From: Variovorax dokdonensis
Lineage (GTDB): Bacteria; Pseudomonadota; Gammaproteobacteria; Burkholderiales; Burkholderiaceae_C
Reading direction: 5' to 3'
Assembly (NCBI RefSeq): GCF_030316895.1
Contig: NZ_JASZYV010000005.1
Location: 124,001-188,000 of the forward strand
Length of the DNA stretch: 64,000 nt
Positions within the stretch are counted from its first letter, which is position 1. The number at the start of each line of letters is the position of its first letter. This document shows positions 43,773 to 52,245 of the stretch, piece by piece. Position numbers and translations under genes: made by a program. The notes beneath the pieces are model-generated. The model did not search any database. It saw nothing but the letters and a program-made list of their open reading frames with translations, and had not been told where the DNA came from.

Positions 43773-43793
43773 CGCAAGGCGAGACGCCTTGCG
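43773..43793 (+). promoter_or_regulatory. Perfect 9-bp hairpin in the rpsD leader
   Basis: CGCAAGGCG, loop AGA and CGCCTTGCG form a perfect hairpin ending 25 bases before the rpsD start codon. No T-tract follows, so it is not a terminator. In E. coli, S4 represses the alpha operon by binding leader RNA; this hairpin is a candidate for similar control but is unproven. Confidence 0.4.
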
Positions 43794-43818
43794 CTAGTTG
43801 ACATCAAAGGAAGATCAC

Positions 43819-44442
43819 GTGGCACGTTATCTGGGCCCCAAGGCCAAACTCTCCCGCCGTGAAGGCACCGACCTTTTTCTGAAGAGCGCCCGACGCTCCA
43901 TCCAGGACAAGGCCAAGTTTGATTCGAAGCCCGGTCAGCATGGCCGTACCTCGGGCCAGCGCACCTCTGACTTCGGCTTGCAGCTGCGCGAGAAGCAGAA
44001 GGTCAAGCGCATGTACGGCGTTCTTGAGAAGCAATTCCGCCGCTATTTTGCTGAGGCTGACCGTCGCCGCGGCAACACGGGCGCGAACCTGCTGTCGCTG
44101 CTCGAGTGCCGCCTGGACAACGTCGTGTACCGGATGGGCTTCGGTTCGACCCGTGCCGAGGCGCGCCAGCTGGTTTCGCACAAGGCCATCACTGTCAATG
44201 GCCAATCGGTGAACATCCCTTCGTACCTGGTCAAGGCGGGCGATGTCGTGGCCGTGCGCGAAAAGTCCAAGAAGCAAAACCGTGTCGTTGAAGCCCTTCA
44301 GTTGGCTACCCAGGTTGGCATGCCGGCTTGGGTCGAAGTCAACGTTGACAAGGCAGAAGGCGTCTTCAAGAAGGCCCCCGATCGTGATGAATTCGGTGCC
44401 GACATCAATGAATCGCTGATCGTCGAACTCTACTCGCGTTAA
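43819..44442 (+). CDS. rpsD: 30S ribosomal protein S4
   Basis: The protein has 207 residues from GTG 43819, with AAAGGAAGA upstream; its start VARYLGPKAKLSRREGTDLF is the conserved N-terminus. The S4 RNA-binding domain includes RLDNVVYRMGFGSTRAEARQ and HKAITVNGQSVNIPSYLVKA. S4 nucleates 16S assembly and often represses its own operon. A terminator and a hairpin separate it from rpsK. Confidence 0.98.
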   Translation: MARYLGPKAKLSRREGTDLFLKSARRSIQDKAKFDSKPGQHGRTSGQRTSDFGLQLREKQKVKRMYGVLEKQFRRYFAEADRRRGNTGANLLSLLECRLDNVVYRMGFGSTRAEARQLVSHKAITVNGQSVNIPSYLVKAGDVVAVREKSKKQNRVVEALQLATQVGMPAWVEVNVDKAEGVFKKAPDRDEFGADINESLIVELYSR

Positions 44443-44445
44443 TTC

Positions 44446-44478
44446 AAGGAACCGAGGCTGCGTTGCAGCCTCTTCCTT
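44446..44478 (+). promoter_or_regulatory. Long hairpin between rpsD and rpoA
   Basis: AAGGAA, GAGGCTGC, loop GTT, GCAGCCTC and TTCCTT form a 14-bp stem with a 2-base bulge, 4 bases after the rpsD stop. The following sequence (CGTCTTGTTTC) has only a weak U-tract. It may stabilise the upstream mRNA, or partly terminate transcription and so separate rpsD from rpoA expression. Confidence 0.4.
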
Positions 44479-44573
44479 CGTCTTGTTTCGGTACCCGATG
44501 GGGAGGCATCCTTGTCGGGCGCTTCACCAGCCTTACCGGTGTAACGAGCCGGGGGTATTGAGAGGAAGTCTGA

Positions 44574-45563
44574 ATGCAAACAACCCTGCTGAAACCCAAG
44601 ACCATCCAAGTTGAGCAACTCGGGCCAAACAAGGCCAAGGTCACGCTCGAACCGTTTGAGCGCGGCTACGGCCACACTCTGGGCAACGCGCTTCGTCGCG
44701 TGCTGCTCTCCTCGATGGTCGGTTATTCGGCGACTGAAGTCACCATTGCTGGAGTTCTCCACGAGTACTCCTCGATCGATGGCGTCCAGGAAGATGTGGT
44801 CAACATCCTGCTCAACCTGAAGGGCGTGGTGTTCAAGCTGCACAACCGTGACGAGGTCACGCTTAGCCTGCGCAAGGACGGCGAAGGCCCGGTAACAGCT
44901 TCTGACATCCAGACGCCGCATGACGTCGAGATCATCAATCCGGATCACGTGATCGCCCACCTGTCGCAAGGCGGCAAGCTCGACATGCAGATCAAGGTCG
45001 AGAAGGGCCGCGGCTACGTGCCCGGTACGATGCGCCGCTATGGCGACGAGGCCACCAAGTCGATCGGCCGCATTGTTCTGGACGCATCGTTTTCGCCGGT
45101 AAAGCGTGTCAGCTACACGGTTGAAAGCGCCCGAGTCGAACAGCGCACCGATCTGGACAAGCTGCTGGTCGAGATTGAAACGAATGGTGCTATCACCGCC
45201 GAAGATGCTGTTCGCGCTTCCGCCAAGATCCTGGTGGAGCAACTCGCTGTGTTCGCGCAGCTCGAGGGCGGCGAACTGGCTGCGTTCGATGCCCCCGCGC
45301 CGCGTAGTGCTCAACAGTTCGACCCGATCCTGCTGCGTCCAGTCGATGAACTCGAACTGACGGTCCGCTCTGCCAACTGCCTCAAGGCTGAGAACATCTA
45401 CTACATCGGTGACCTGATCCAGCGCACTGAAAACGAGTTGCTCAAGACCCCGAATCTGGGTCGCAAGTCGCTCAACGAAATCAAGGAAGTGCTGGCTTCG
45501 CGCGGCCTCACACTTGGAATGAAGCTTGAAAGCTGGCCCCCGGCCGGCCTCGACAAGCGCTGA
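44574..45563 (+). CDS. rpoA: DNA-directed RNA polymerase subunit alpha
   Basis: The 329-residue protein has the N-terminal assembly domain (FERGYGHTLGNALRRVLLSS near residue 28, ATEVTIAGVLHEYSSIDGVQ). A flexible linker and the C-terminal domain follow (VDELELTVRSANCLKAENIY; TPNLGRKSLNEIKEVLASRG), which contacts promoters and activators. Length is normal. A weak hairpin (45570-45598, AAAGG...CCTTT) follows before rplQ. Confidence 0.99.
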   Translation: MQTTLLKPKTIQVEQLGPNKAKVTLEPFERGYGHTLGNALRRVLLSSMVGYSATEVTIAGVLHEYSSIDGVQEDVVNILLNLKGVVFKLHNRDEVTLSLRKDGEGPVTASDIQTPHDVEIINPDHVIAHLSQGGKLDMQIKVEKGRGYVPGTMRRYGDEATKSIGRIVLDASFSPVKRVSYTVESARVEQRTDLDKLLVEIETNGAITAEDAVRASAKILVEQLAVFAQLEGGELAAFDAPAPRSAQQFDPILLRPVDELELTVRSANCLKAENIYYIGDLIQRTENELLKTPNLGRKSLNEIKEVLASRGLTLGMKLESWPPAGLDKR

Positions 45564-45624
45564 TAGCGCAAAGGGCAGTACCTGATACGGCTGCCTTTAT
45601 TAGAAAACCTCGAAAGGAAAAATC

Positions 45625-46023
45625 ATGCGTCACGGTCACGGCCTTCGCAAACTCAATCGCACCAGCTCGCACCGCCTCGCGATGCTGCGCAACATGATGA
45701 ACTCGTTGATCGCTCATGAGGCGATCAAGACCACGGTGCCCAAGGCCAAGGAACTGCGCCGCGTCGTCGAACCGATGATCACGTTGGCCAAGAAGCCCAC
45801 GGTCGCCAACAAGCGCCTGGCTTTCGACCGACTGCGCGACCGCGACAGCGTCGTCAAGCTGTTCAATGAACTCGGTCCGCGCTACCAGACCCGTCCGGGC
45901 GGCTACACCCGCATCTTGAAGATGGGCTTCCGTGTTGGCGACAACGCCCCTATGGCATTGGTTGAACTGGTGGATCGCCCTGAAATTTCTGAAGCTGCTG
46001 ACGAGCAAGCGGCTGAAGAATAA
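45625..46023 (+). CDS. rplQ: 50S ribosomal protein L17
   Basis: The 132-residue protein (MRHGHGLRKLNRTSSHRLAM) has the L17 signature LRNMMNSLIAHEAIKTTVPK. It closes the alpha operon. The stop codon lies 2 bases before the TATAAT of the tRNA promoter. No terminator separates it from the tRNA, so co-transcription is possible. Confidence 0.98.
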   Translation: MRHGHGLRKLNRTSSHRLAMLRNMMNSLIAHEAIKTTVPKAKELRRVVEPMITLAKKPTVANKRLAFDRLRDRDSVVKLFNELGPRYQTRPGGYTRILKMGFRVGDNAPMALVELVDRPEISEAADEQAAEE

Positions 46024-46025
46024 GC

Positions 46026-46031
46026 TATAAT
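46026..46031 (+). promoter_or_regulatory. -10 box for the initiator tRNA gene
   Basis: A perfect TATAAT stands 10 bases before the tRNA 5' end, right after the rplQ stop. No good -35 hexamer is visible 16-18 bases upstream, so promoter strength is uncertain. Confidence 0.45.
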
Positions 46032-46041
46032 TTAAATCTGC

Positions 46042-46118
<77 letters not shown>

Positions 46119-46124
46119 ATCAAG

Positions 46125-46158
46125 AAAACCGCCTTGCGAAAGTAAGGCGGTTTTTTTT
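46125..46158 (+). terminator. Intrinsic terminator after tRNA-fMet
   Basis: AAAACCGCCTT and AAGGCGGTTTT pair around the loop GCGAAAGT, followed by a run of eight T. It ends transcription of the tRNA and possibly of the whole spc-alpha operon, and separates them from the metal-response genes. Confidence 0.92.
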
Positions 46159-46277
46159 CGCCTGCACGCGCTCCCTGTGGTTGTGTCCATTGTCGCGAGA
46201 CATGAAGACGACCGTGAGCGCAATCTGAACTCAATGTTCATTCACATTGCCCTTGGGGGGCGCGTACAGTTAAGCGC

Positions 46278-46958
46278 ATGCATCTTCTAATCGTTGAAGA
46301 CGAAGAAAAGCTCGGCAACTACCTTCGTAAAGGCTTGGTGGAGAGCGGCTTCAGCGTTGATGTCGCCAGAGATGGGCAATCCGGGCTGGCATTTGCTCAG
46401 ACTGGCAACTACGACGCCCTAATTCTGGACGTCATGCTTCCAGGGCTGAACGGGTTTGAGGTTTTGCAGGAAGTGCGCAGGTCCAGCAAGATGCCGATCT
46501 TGGTGCTCACGGCCCGCGACGACGTCGAGGACCGTGTTCGCGGCCTTGAACTTGGCGCAGATGACTATCTGGCGAAGCCATTTGCCTTCATGGAACTGCT
46601 CGCGCGCGTCCGGGCGCTCCTGCGGCGCGGCCCCATGCACGAGGCAACCCGTTTCACGATCGGTGACTTGCAACTGGACACCACGACACGGCGTACGACG
46701 CGTGGCGGCAAGCGCTTGGATCTGACCGCGAAAGAATTCGCCTTGCTCTCGTTACTGCTCAGAAGACAGGGGCAAGTCCTTTCGAGGGCCGTGCTTGCCG
46801 ATCAGGTTTGGGGCATGAACTTCGACAGCGAAACGAATGTGGTGGATGTCGCAGTGCGCCGCTTGCGCAGCAAGATCGACGATCCGTTCGATGTGAAGTT
46901 GCTCCACACAGTTCGAGGCATGGGGTATGTCATGGAACTGCGGGTCGATGAGCGCTGA
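46278..46958 (+). CDS. OmpR-family response regulator, heavy-metal (CusR/CopR/CzcR) type
   Basis: The 226-residue protein has a receiver domain with phospho-acceptor Asp51 in LILDVMLPGLNGFE, acidic pocket VEDEE near residues 6-10, and ADDYLAKPFAFMELLARVRA. A winged-helix DNA-binding domain follows (LTAKEFALLSLLLRRQGQVL; VDVAVRRLRSKID). The short linker and sequence fit the metal-responsive subgroup. The kinase gene begins 2 bases after its stop. The likely target is the czcCBA operon 2.4 kb downstream. The exact metal is unknown. Confidence 0.9.
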   Translation: MHLLIVEDEEKLGNYLRKGLVESGFSVDVARDGQSGLAFAQTGNYDALILDVMLPGLNGFEVLQEVRRSSKMPILVLTARDDVEDRVRGLELGADDYLAKPFAFMELLARVRALLRRGPMHEATRFTIGDLQLDTTTRRTTRGGKRLDLTAKEFALLSLLLRRQGQVLSRAVLADQVWGMNFDSETNVVDVAVRRLRSKIDDPFDVKLLHTVRGMGYVMELRVDER

Positions 46959-46960
46959 CT

Positions 46961-48280
46961 ATGTCCCTGCAGGCAACACTTTCACGCTGGTTTGCGTTTC
47001 ATGCCTTCGTCCAACTTAGCGTGGTCTGTTCCGGCGTCTATGTGACGACTCAGTGGAGTTTTGAGCACAAGCAGGAGCAAGAATTCGGCAGGCACCAAGC
47101 TGTCGTTGAACGTGCGGCACTCGAAACCGCGTACCCGATGGACATCGATGCGCTGAGGCACAAGCTGGCTGAGTACTTCGTGTCGCATTCGAATGTTGCA
47201 GTTGCCTTGGAGGCCGATGACCAACTGCTCTACGAATCGGAAGCCAGCAGCAAGCGAACAAACTGGCGAGAGAGAACGTCGAGTATCGCTGGTGCGGCAG
47301 TGAATGGGCGGCCCATCCAACTCACGATGTGGCTCGATGTCGAGGGCGATACGACCATCCTGCGCCGACTCAAATGGACGCTGGCCGCCGCCGCCGTGCT
47401 TGGATCATTCATCGTGTCACTGACGGGGGCGCTGCTCGTTCAGAGGGGCCTGCGCCCGTTGAAGCGTTTGGCTGAGGAGACGGGTGCCGCGGGGCCCGAC
47501 CGTCCTGGTCTCCAGATCAACGCCCTGCACTATGCCAAGGAGTTGCGACCGTGGATCGTTCAGTTCAACGGCCTTCTCGGCCGCGTTGAGGCGGCCTACG
47601 CCCAACTGGAGGCCTTCAATGCAGATGTTGCGCACGAACTGCGTACACCGCTGGCCAACATGATCGCTCAAGCGGAAATTGAACTGGGACGCGACCGAAA
47701 TCGCAGCGAGCTGAAGGAGGTCCTGGAGTCGCAGTTGGAGGAGGCGCGTCGTTTGACGGGAATCGTGACCGATATGCTGTTTATGTCGCAGGCAGACCGC
47801 GGTGCGAAAGCGAGAAGGACAGCCCCTAGAAGTCTGGCGGACCAGGTGCTGGCAGTAGCGGAGTTTCAGGAAGCTGTTCTCGAGGATGCGGGAATATCAC
47901 TTGTCGTCGAAGGCGAGGCGCGTGTTCCGATGGACGTCGGCCTGGTGCGACGAGCGGTCTCCAATCTGATCAGCAACGCACAGCGCTATGCAGAGCGCGG
48001 CAGTGTCATCAAGGTGATCATCGAAAGGCAAGGAGACGCCATCCGCCTGGCCGTTCAAAATCACGGAACGGCTATTCAGCCTGAGGCCTTGCCCAGACTA
48101 TTCGAACGGTTCTACCGCGCGGACGCCTCACGAGCTGAATCTGCCACTCATCATGGGCTTGGCCTCGCCATCGTGGCGGCCATCGCCCGCATGCATGGCG
48201 GGACGACCTTTGCCGAATGCGAGCATGGGTTGACAACCATCGGGCTGACGCTGGCCTATGAGGCCCCTACCGACGCCTGA
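46961..48280 (+). CDS. Heavy-metal-type sensor histidine kinase
   Basis: The 439-residue membrane kinase has two membrane helices (near residues 10-28 and 145-168) flanking a 115-residue periplasmic sensor region. The phospho-acceptor His lies in FNADVAHELRTPLANMIAQA near residue 225. The ATP-binding N box reads RRAVSNLISNAQRYAE, with later GLGLAIVAAIARMHGG. Layout matches CusS/CzcS. It is co-transcribed with the response regulator. Confidence 0.9.
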   Translation: MSLQATLSRWFAFHAFVQLSVVCSGVYVTTQWSFEHKQEQEFGRHQAVVERAALETAYPMDIDALRHKLAEYFVSHSNVAVALEADDQLLYESEASSKRTNWRERTSSIAGAAVNGRPIQLTMWLDVEGDTTILRRLKWTLAAAAVLGSFIVSLTGALLVQRGLRPLKRLAEETGAAGPDRPGLQINALHYAKELRPWIVQFNGLLGRVEAAYAQLEAFNADVAHELRTPLANMIAQAEIELGRDRNRSELKEVLESQLEEARRLTGIVTDMLFMSQADRGAKARRTAPRSLADQVLAVAEFQEAVLEDAGISLVVEGEARVPMDVGLVRRAVSNLISNAQRYAERGSVIKVIIERQGDAIRLAVQNHGTAIQPEALPRLFERFYRADASRAESATHHGLGLAIVAAIARMHGGTTFAECEHGLTTIGLTLAYEAPTDA

Positions 48281-48308
48281 CGTCGGCGCTGCCGATTCAC
48301 ATTGGCAC

Positions 48309-48387
48309 CGCTGCAGGCGGGGGCGCCGCTTTACGAGAGCGTAGCGTCTGCAGCGTGATTCGCCGGAGACGCAGGCTTTCGCCTGCG
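48309..48387. other. Structured intergenic region with nested inverted repeats
   Basis: CGCTGCAG (48309-48316) pairs with CTGCAGCG (48348-48355), enclosing CGCT...AGCG (48327-48341). A separate hairpin, CGCAGGC-TTTC-GCCTGCG, spans 48370-48387. The region lies between the ends of the convergent kinase and DUF4148 genes and may terminate transcription in both directions. No T-tract is present. Confidence 0.4.
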
Positions 48388-48406
48388 CCGATGGACTCGA
48401 GTCCGC

Positions 48407-48790
48407 TTACTTGGCCGCGGCTTGTGCGCCCGCTGCCCGAGCGGATGGCCATGCTGCCCCAATGCGGCTGACGCGATCCCACGACGGGCTCGCCATCGCG
48501 GCTTGAAGATCTGCGTTCACCTCGCCTCGGGTGAAGCCGTTGCCATTCTTGCCGGCAGGCCAGGGAGCACCGGTGCGGCTGATTCGGTCCCAGCCGGGCT
48601 GCTTGCTCGCTTCGGCGAGCTCTGCCCGGACTTGGTCGCGCGACTTCTGGCCGACGTGATCTGGGTTGAACGATGCACCAGCCTCAGTGGGCTCGGGGTG
48701 ATAGGCGCCCGCTGCGAAAGCGGCGGGTGCGATCAGGAGTGCAGCGACGCTGGCAGTGGCAGCGAATACGTGGCGAATAGAAATGGTCAT
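48407..48790 (-). CDS. DUF4148-type periplasmic protein
   Basis: The protein has 127 residues from ATG 48790, with GGAGG upstream. The signal peptide MTISIRHVFAATASVAALLI ends near AFAAG. Two copies of a short helical unit follow: SRDQVRAELAEASKQPGWDR and TRGEVNADLQAAMASPSWDR. Such repeats define DUF4148, small exported proteins common in Burkholderiales. Its placement between the metal two-component genes and czcCBA suggests a link with metal stress. Biochemical function is unknown. Confidence 0.75.
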   Translation of the reverse strand: MTISIRHVFAATASVAALLIAPAAFAAGAYHPEPTEAGASFNPDHVGQKSRDQVRAELAEASKQPGWDRISRTGAPWPAGKNGNGFTRGEVNADLQAAMASPSWDRVSRIGAAWPSARAAGAQAAAK

Positions 48791-49368
48791 TTGAGCATCC
48801 TCCAATAAAAGGCCTGTTCACTTTTGATAGGCCGATGTGCAAGTGTAGGAAGCACAAATCTCACTTTTCGAACGCCAAAATTACAAAAATGTTCGCTAAT
48901 TGTTGCCACATTGATGCCTGTGAAACTGCAGCTTGGCGGCCAGATGCAATGTAAATTGTTAGGCCATCAATGGCCGACAATGCAAATTTCCAATTCCAAA
49001 TCGGCCATGGGAAAAGTCCCGGATCTTGCACATTGCAGCGATGTAATGAGGCTGTCAGATCGTACGCGCACGGGCTAAATATCATCAGCCCGATCGACCT
49101 ATTACGCGCGTCGATTTTCGGGTGATCGCGGCAATTCAAGTCCCCGCGTCGTCTGGATTGACGCGCTCAATCCTGACCTGATGTCTGCAAATCATTTCCC
49201 AAACAGCGGCAGAAGCCCCTGGCAAATGGCGCTCGCGCTAACCGCGACTTACGTGGTCTCTGAGATTGCCGACGAACCAGCGACCGCCAGTGCCCGCGCC
49301 GCGTAAGCCTGCGGGGCGGAGCAGGCGCCTGCCGATCGACATCACCTCAATATTCCGGAGACCCATCC
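48791..49368. other. 578-bp gap upstream of czcCBA
   Basis: No convincing gene lies here. The first part (about 48840-49030) is clearly richer in A and T than its surroundings. It holds TTGTTA-GGCCAT-CA-ATGGCC-GACAA (48956-48980), an operator-like inverted repeat. A 41-codon frame at 49181-49306 (MSANHFPNSGRSPWQMALAL) has no ribosome site. The gap must contain the promoters of the DUF4148 gene and of czcC. Confidence 0.6.
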
Positions 49369-50682
49369 ATGCGTAGACCTGTCGTGCCCGTCGTGATTGC
49401 GATGCTGGCACTTGCCTTTGTCAGCGCTCGGGCTGAGCCGATCGCGGCGCGACTGCCGACCTTCGGTGAATCGCCATTGCCCCTCGCAGAAGCGCCCACT
49501 GCCTTGACGTTGGCGTCGGCCTGGCAGCAGGCCTTGAATGGAAACCCTGACTTGGCTGCCGCACGGAGCGAGATTGCTGCATCCGAAGGCGCGAGGATCC
49601 AGGCTGGCGCCTTTCCCAATCCGACGTTGGATGTGGGGCTCGAGGATCAGCGCACCAAAACGCGCACCACCACTGTCCTACTGAGCCAGCCCATCGAACT
49701 TGGGGGGAAAAGAGCCGCCCGCATCGAGTCGGCAGAACGCGGTATCGATGTGGCCCGCACTCAACTCGACGCCAAGCGCCTGGACATCCAAGCCAATGTG
49801 ACCGCGGCCTTCTTTGCCGCGCTCGTTGCACAGGAGCGTGTGAGCCTCGCGAAGGCCTCGCTGGACATCGCCCGGCGAGGTGCCGAAGTCGCTGGCAAGC
49901 GAGTGGCTGCGGGAAAGGTTTCGCCAGTCGAAGAGACCAAGGCCAAGGTGGCGCAGTCCAGCGCTGGTCTGGAGCTGGCTCAGGCGCAGGGAGACTTGCG
50001 CACCAGCCTGGCGCAACTGCGCGCCGCAATTGGCTCTGGCCCGGCGATTGAGCGCGTGGACGGCAATGCCGTGCAAACCCCCCGCCTTCCTTCGCCGGCA
50101 GAGGTGGCCGCCCGACTCGACGACGCGCCGGCGGTGCGCGAAGCGCGACTTGAGGTTCGACGCCTCGAGGCCCTGTCCGACCTCGAGCGCGCTAAGAGGA
50201 TTCCGGATCTGACCGTGACGGTCGGCGCCACCCGGCCAAACGAAATCGCCCGCAATCAAGCCGTGCTGGGTGTCTCGATCCCGTTGCCAATCTTCGACAC
50301 CAACCGCGGGAATATCCAAGAGGCCATGCGTCGCCAGGACAAGGCCGAGGACCTGGCCAAGGCCACGGAGCTGCGCGTTCGTACAGAGGCGTCTGTGGCG
50401 CTGCAGCGCATGGAGACTGCGCTGTCGCTGGTGGGCACGCTTCAAGACGAGATCCTCCCCGGCGCTCAGCTCGCGCTGGACGCAGCCACCAAGGGCTTCG
50501 AGTTGGGCAAGTTCAACTACCTCGACGCACTGGATGCGCAGCGAACCCTGCTGGAAGCGCGATCCCAATACCTCAACGCCTTGGCCGAAGCCCACAAATC
50601 TTCCGCCGACCTCCAGCGCCTGCTGGGCCCCGTCGGCCTCAGTGCCGCCCAGTCAATTCCCGCCTCGCAGAGTCTTCAATGA
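49369..50682 (+). CDS. czcC: TolC-family outer-membrane channel of metal efflux (CzcC type)
   Basis: The 437-residue protein has a signal peptide (MRRPVVPVVIAMLALAFVSA) and two repeated outer-membrane-efflux halves with long helices (LTLASAWQQALNGNPDLAAA; GKFNYLDALDAQRTLLEARS). It forms the outer-membrane tunnel of a tripartite pump. It overlaps the adaptor gene by ATGA at 50679-50682. CzcC-like rather than general TolC is judged from the operon. Confidence 0.88.
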   Translation: MRRPVVPVVIAMLALAFVSARAEPIAARLPTFGESPLPLAEAPTALTLASAWQQALNGNPDLAAARSEIAASEGARIQAGAFPNPTLDVGLEDQRTKTRTTTVLLSQPIELGGKRAARIESAERGIDVARTQLDAKRLDIQANVTAAFFAALVAQERVSLAKASLDIARRGAEVAGKRVAAGKVSPVEETKAKVAQSSAGLELAQAQGDLRTSLAQLRAAIGSGPAIERVDGNAVQTPRLPSPAEVAARLDDAPAVREARLEVRRLEALSDLERAKRIPDLTVTVGATRPNEIARNQAVLGVSIPLPIFDTNRGNIQEAMRRQDKAEDLAKATELRVRTEASVALQRMETALSLVGTLQDEILPGAQLALDAATKGFELGKFNYLDALDAQRTLLEARSQYLNALAEAHKSSADLQRLLGPVGLSAAQSIPASQSLQ

Positions 50683-52229
50683 GCAACAACCCATCGAATT
50701 CACCACGTCGTCGCCACGCAGTCGCGATCGCAGCAATCCTCGTCGCCGGGCTCCTGGCTGGCGTGCTGATCCTCAATGGCAATACCAAGGCACCTGCAGC
50801 CAATGGCTCGGAGCCGGAACGCTCGTCCGCGAGCGACGACGGCCATGGGCATCCCGAGGGCGGCGATGCTTCGCACGGTGACGTGCCGGCCGCAAAGGGC
50901 CCCAATGGCGGTTCACTGTTCGTCGATGGGGACGTCTCACTCGAGCTCCTCTTCTCGGAGGAAAGCGGGGCACTGCGCATGAAGGCTTGGGCCTTCGACA
51001 AGAGTGTTCCACTCAACGTCTCAGATGAGTCGCTGGCTGTGAAGTTGGTGCGCCCCAATGGCGAGGAAGAGGTCATTCGCTTCAAGCGTGCCGACGGTGC
51101 GCTCATCAGCACGCAGACCGTGGCCGAGCCGCATGCCTTCGATGCGACGATCGAATTGAAGGGCCCGCAGAAAGCGCACTCCTTCAATTTCGGCAAGGAC
51201 GAAGGCAAGGTGTCCATGAGCGACGCCCAGGTCGAAGCGGCGGGCATCACGCTGGAAGAAGCCTTGCCGGCCACCATTGAAAGCGGATTGCAGTTTCCGG
51301 GTGAGATCCGTTTCAACGAGGACCGGACGGCGCACGTCGTGGCCCGTGTCCCGGGCGTTGTGGAAAGTGTCAGTGCCAACCTTGGCCAGCAGGTCAAGAA
51401 GGGGCAGGTTCTGGCGGTGATCTCGAGCACTGCAGTCTCAGATGCGCGTGCCGAGCTCCAATCGGCTTCACAGCGGCGCAGTCTGGCCCAGTCCACCTAC
51501 GAGCGCGAGAAGCGCCTTTTCGAAGAAAGGATCTCTCCAGAACAGGATGTCCTCGTAGCCCGCCAGACCCTGCGCGAGGTCGAGATCGCCGTTGCCAATG
51601 CCAACCAGAAGCTGCTGGCCATGGGCGCGACCCCCAACAGCCGTGCATTGGGCCGATTCGAGCTGCGCGCACCCTTCGATGGGGTGGTGGTGGAAAAGCA
51701 CGCAGCCCTTGGCGAAGCCGTGACTGAATCCACCCAGACTTTCATCATTTCCGATCTCTCAGAGGTGTGGGCGGAAATGAGCGTTCCTGCCCGCGAGCTC
51801 CCTCGCGTGCGCGTGGGCGAGAAGGTCACCATCAAGTCCGGTGCGTTCGATGCCAAGGCGACTGGGACCGTGGCCTACGTCGGCGCCCTCATCGGAGAGC
51901 AGACCCGCACGGCACTGGCTCGCGTGGTGCTGCCCAACCCCCAAGGGGCCTGGCGGCCGGGCTTGTTCGTCAACGTGGAGGTGATGGCCGCGCAGGCGCC
52001 AGCGCCCGTCACGGTGGCTTCGTCAGCCATTCAGACGATCGAGGGAAAGTCCGTCGTGTTCATCAAGATCCCGGGAGGGTTCCTGCCGCAGCCCGTGCGG
52101 GTGGGGCGCTCGGATGGGCAGCGTGTCGAGATCGTCGGAGGCATGAAGGCGGGCACTTCATATGCAGCGGATGGCAGCTTCGTCGTCAAGTCCGAGCAGG
52201 GCAAGGGCACCGCAACTCACACCCACTGA
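50679..52229 (+). CDS. czcB: RND periplasmic adaptor (CzcB type) with His-rich ends
   Basis: The 516-residue adaptor has an N-terminal membrane anchor (HAVAIAAILVAGLLAGVLIL). A His/Asp/Gly segment follows (DDGHGHPEGGDASHGD near residue 50), then an extra beta-rich domain and the lipoyl-hairpin-barrel core (VVARVPGVVESVSANLGQQV; FELRAPFDGVVVEKHAALGE). The C-terminus ends THTH. His-rich ends are common in metal-binding CzcB proteins. It links the inner-membrane pump to the outer-membrane channel and may hand over metal. Confidence 0.9.
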   Translation: MSNNPSNSPRRRHAVAIAAILVAGLLAGVLILNGNTKAPAANGSEPERSSASDDGHGHPEGGDASHGDVPAAKGPNGGSLFVDGDVSLELLFSEESGALRMKAWAFDKSVPLNVSDESLAVKLVRPNGEEEVIRFKRADGALISTQTVAEPHAFDATIELKGPQKAHSFNFGKDEGKVSMSDAQVEAAGITLEEALPATIESGLQFPGEIRFNEDRTAHVVARVPGVVESVSANLGQQVKKGQVLAVISSTAVSDARAELQSASQRRSLAQSTYEREKRLFEERISPEQDVLVARQTLREVEIAVANANQKLLAMGATPNSRALGRFELRAPFDGVVVEKHAALGEAVTESTQTFIISDLSEVWAEMSVPARELPRVRVGEKVTIKSGAFDAKATGTVAYVGALIGEQTRTALARVVLPNPQGAWRPGLFVNVEVMAAQAPAPVTVASSAIQTIEGKSVVFIKIPGGFLPQPVRVGRSDGQRVEIVGGMKAGTSYAADGSFVVKSEQGKGTATHTH

Positions 52230-52245
52230 CACGGACTGCTCCAAC

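Noticed and set aside
43798..43803. Perfect TTGACA box before rpsD
   Set aside because: It is only 15 bases before the start codon, so a transcript starting from it would begin inside the gene.
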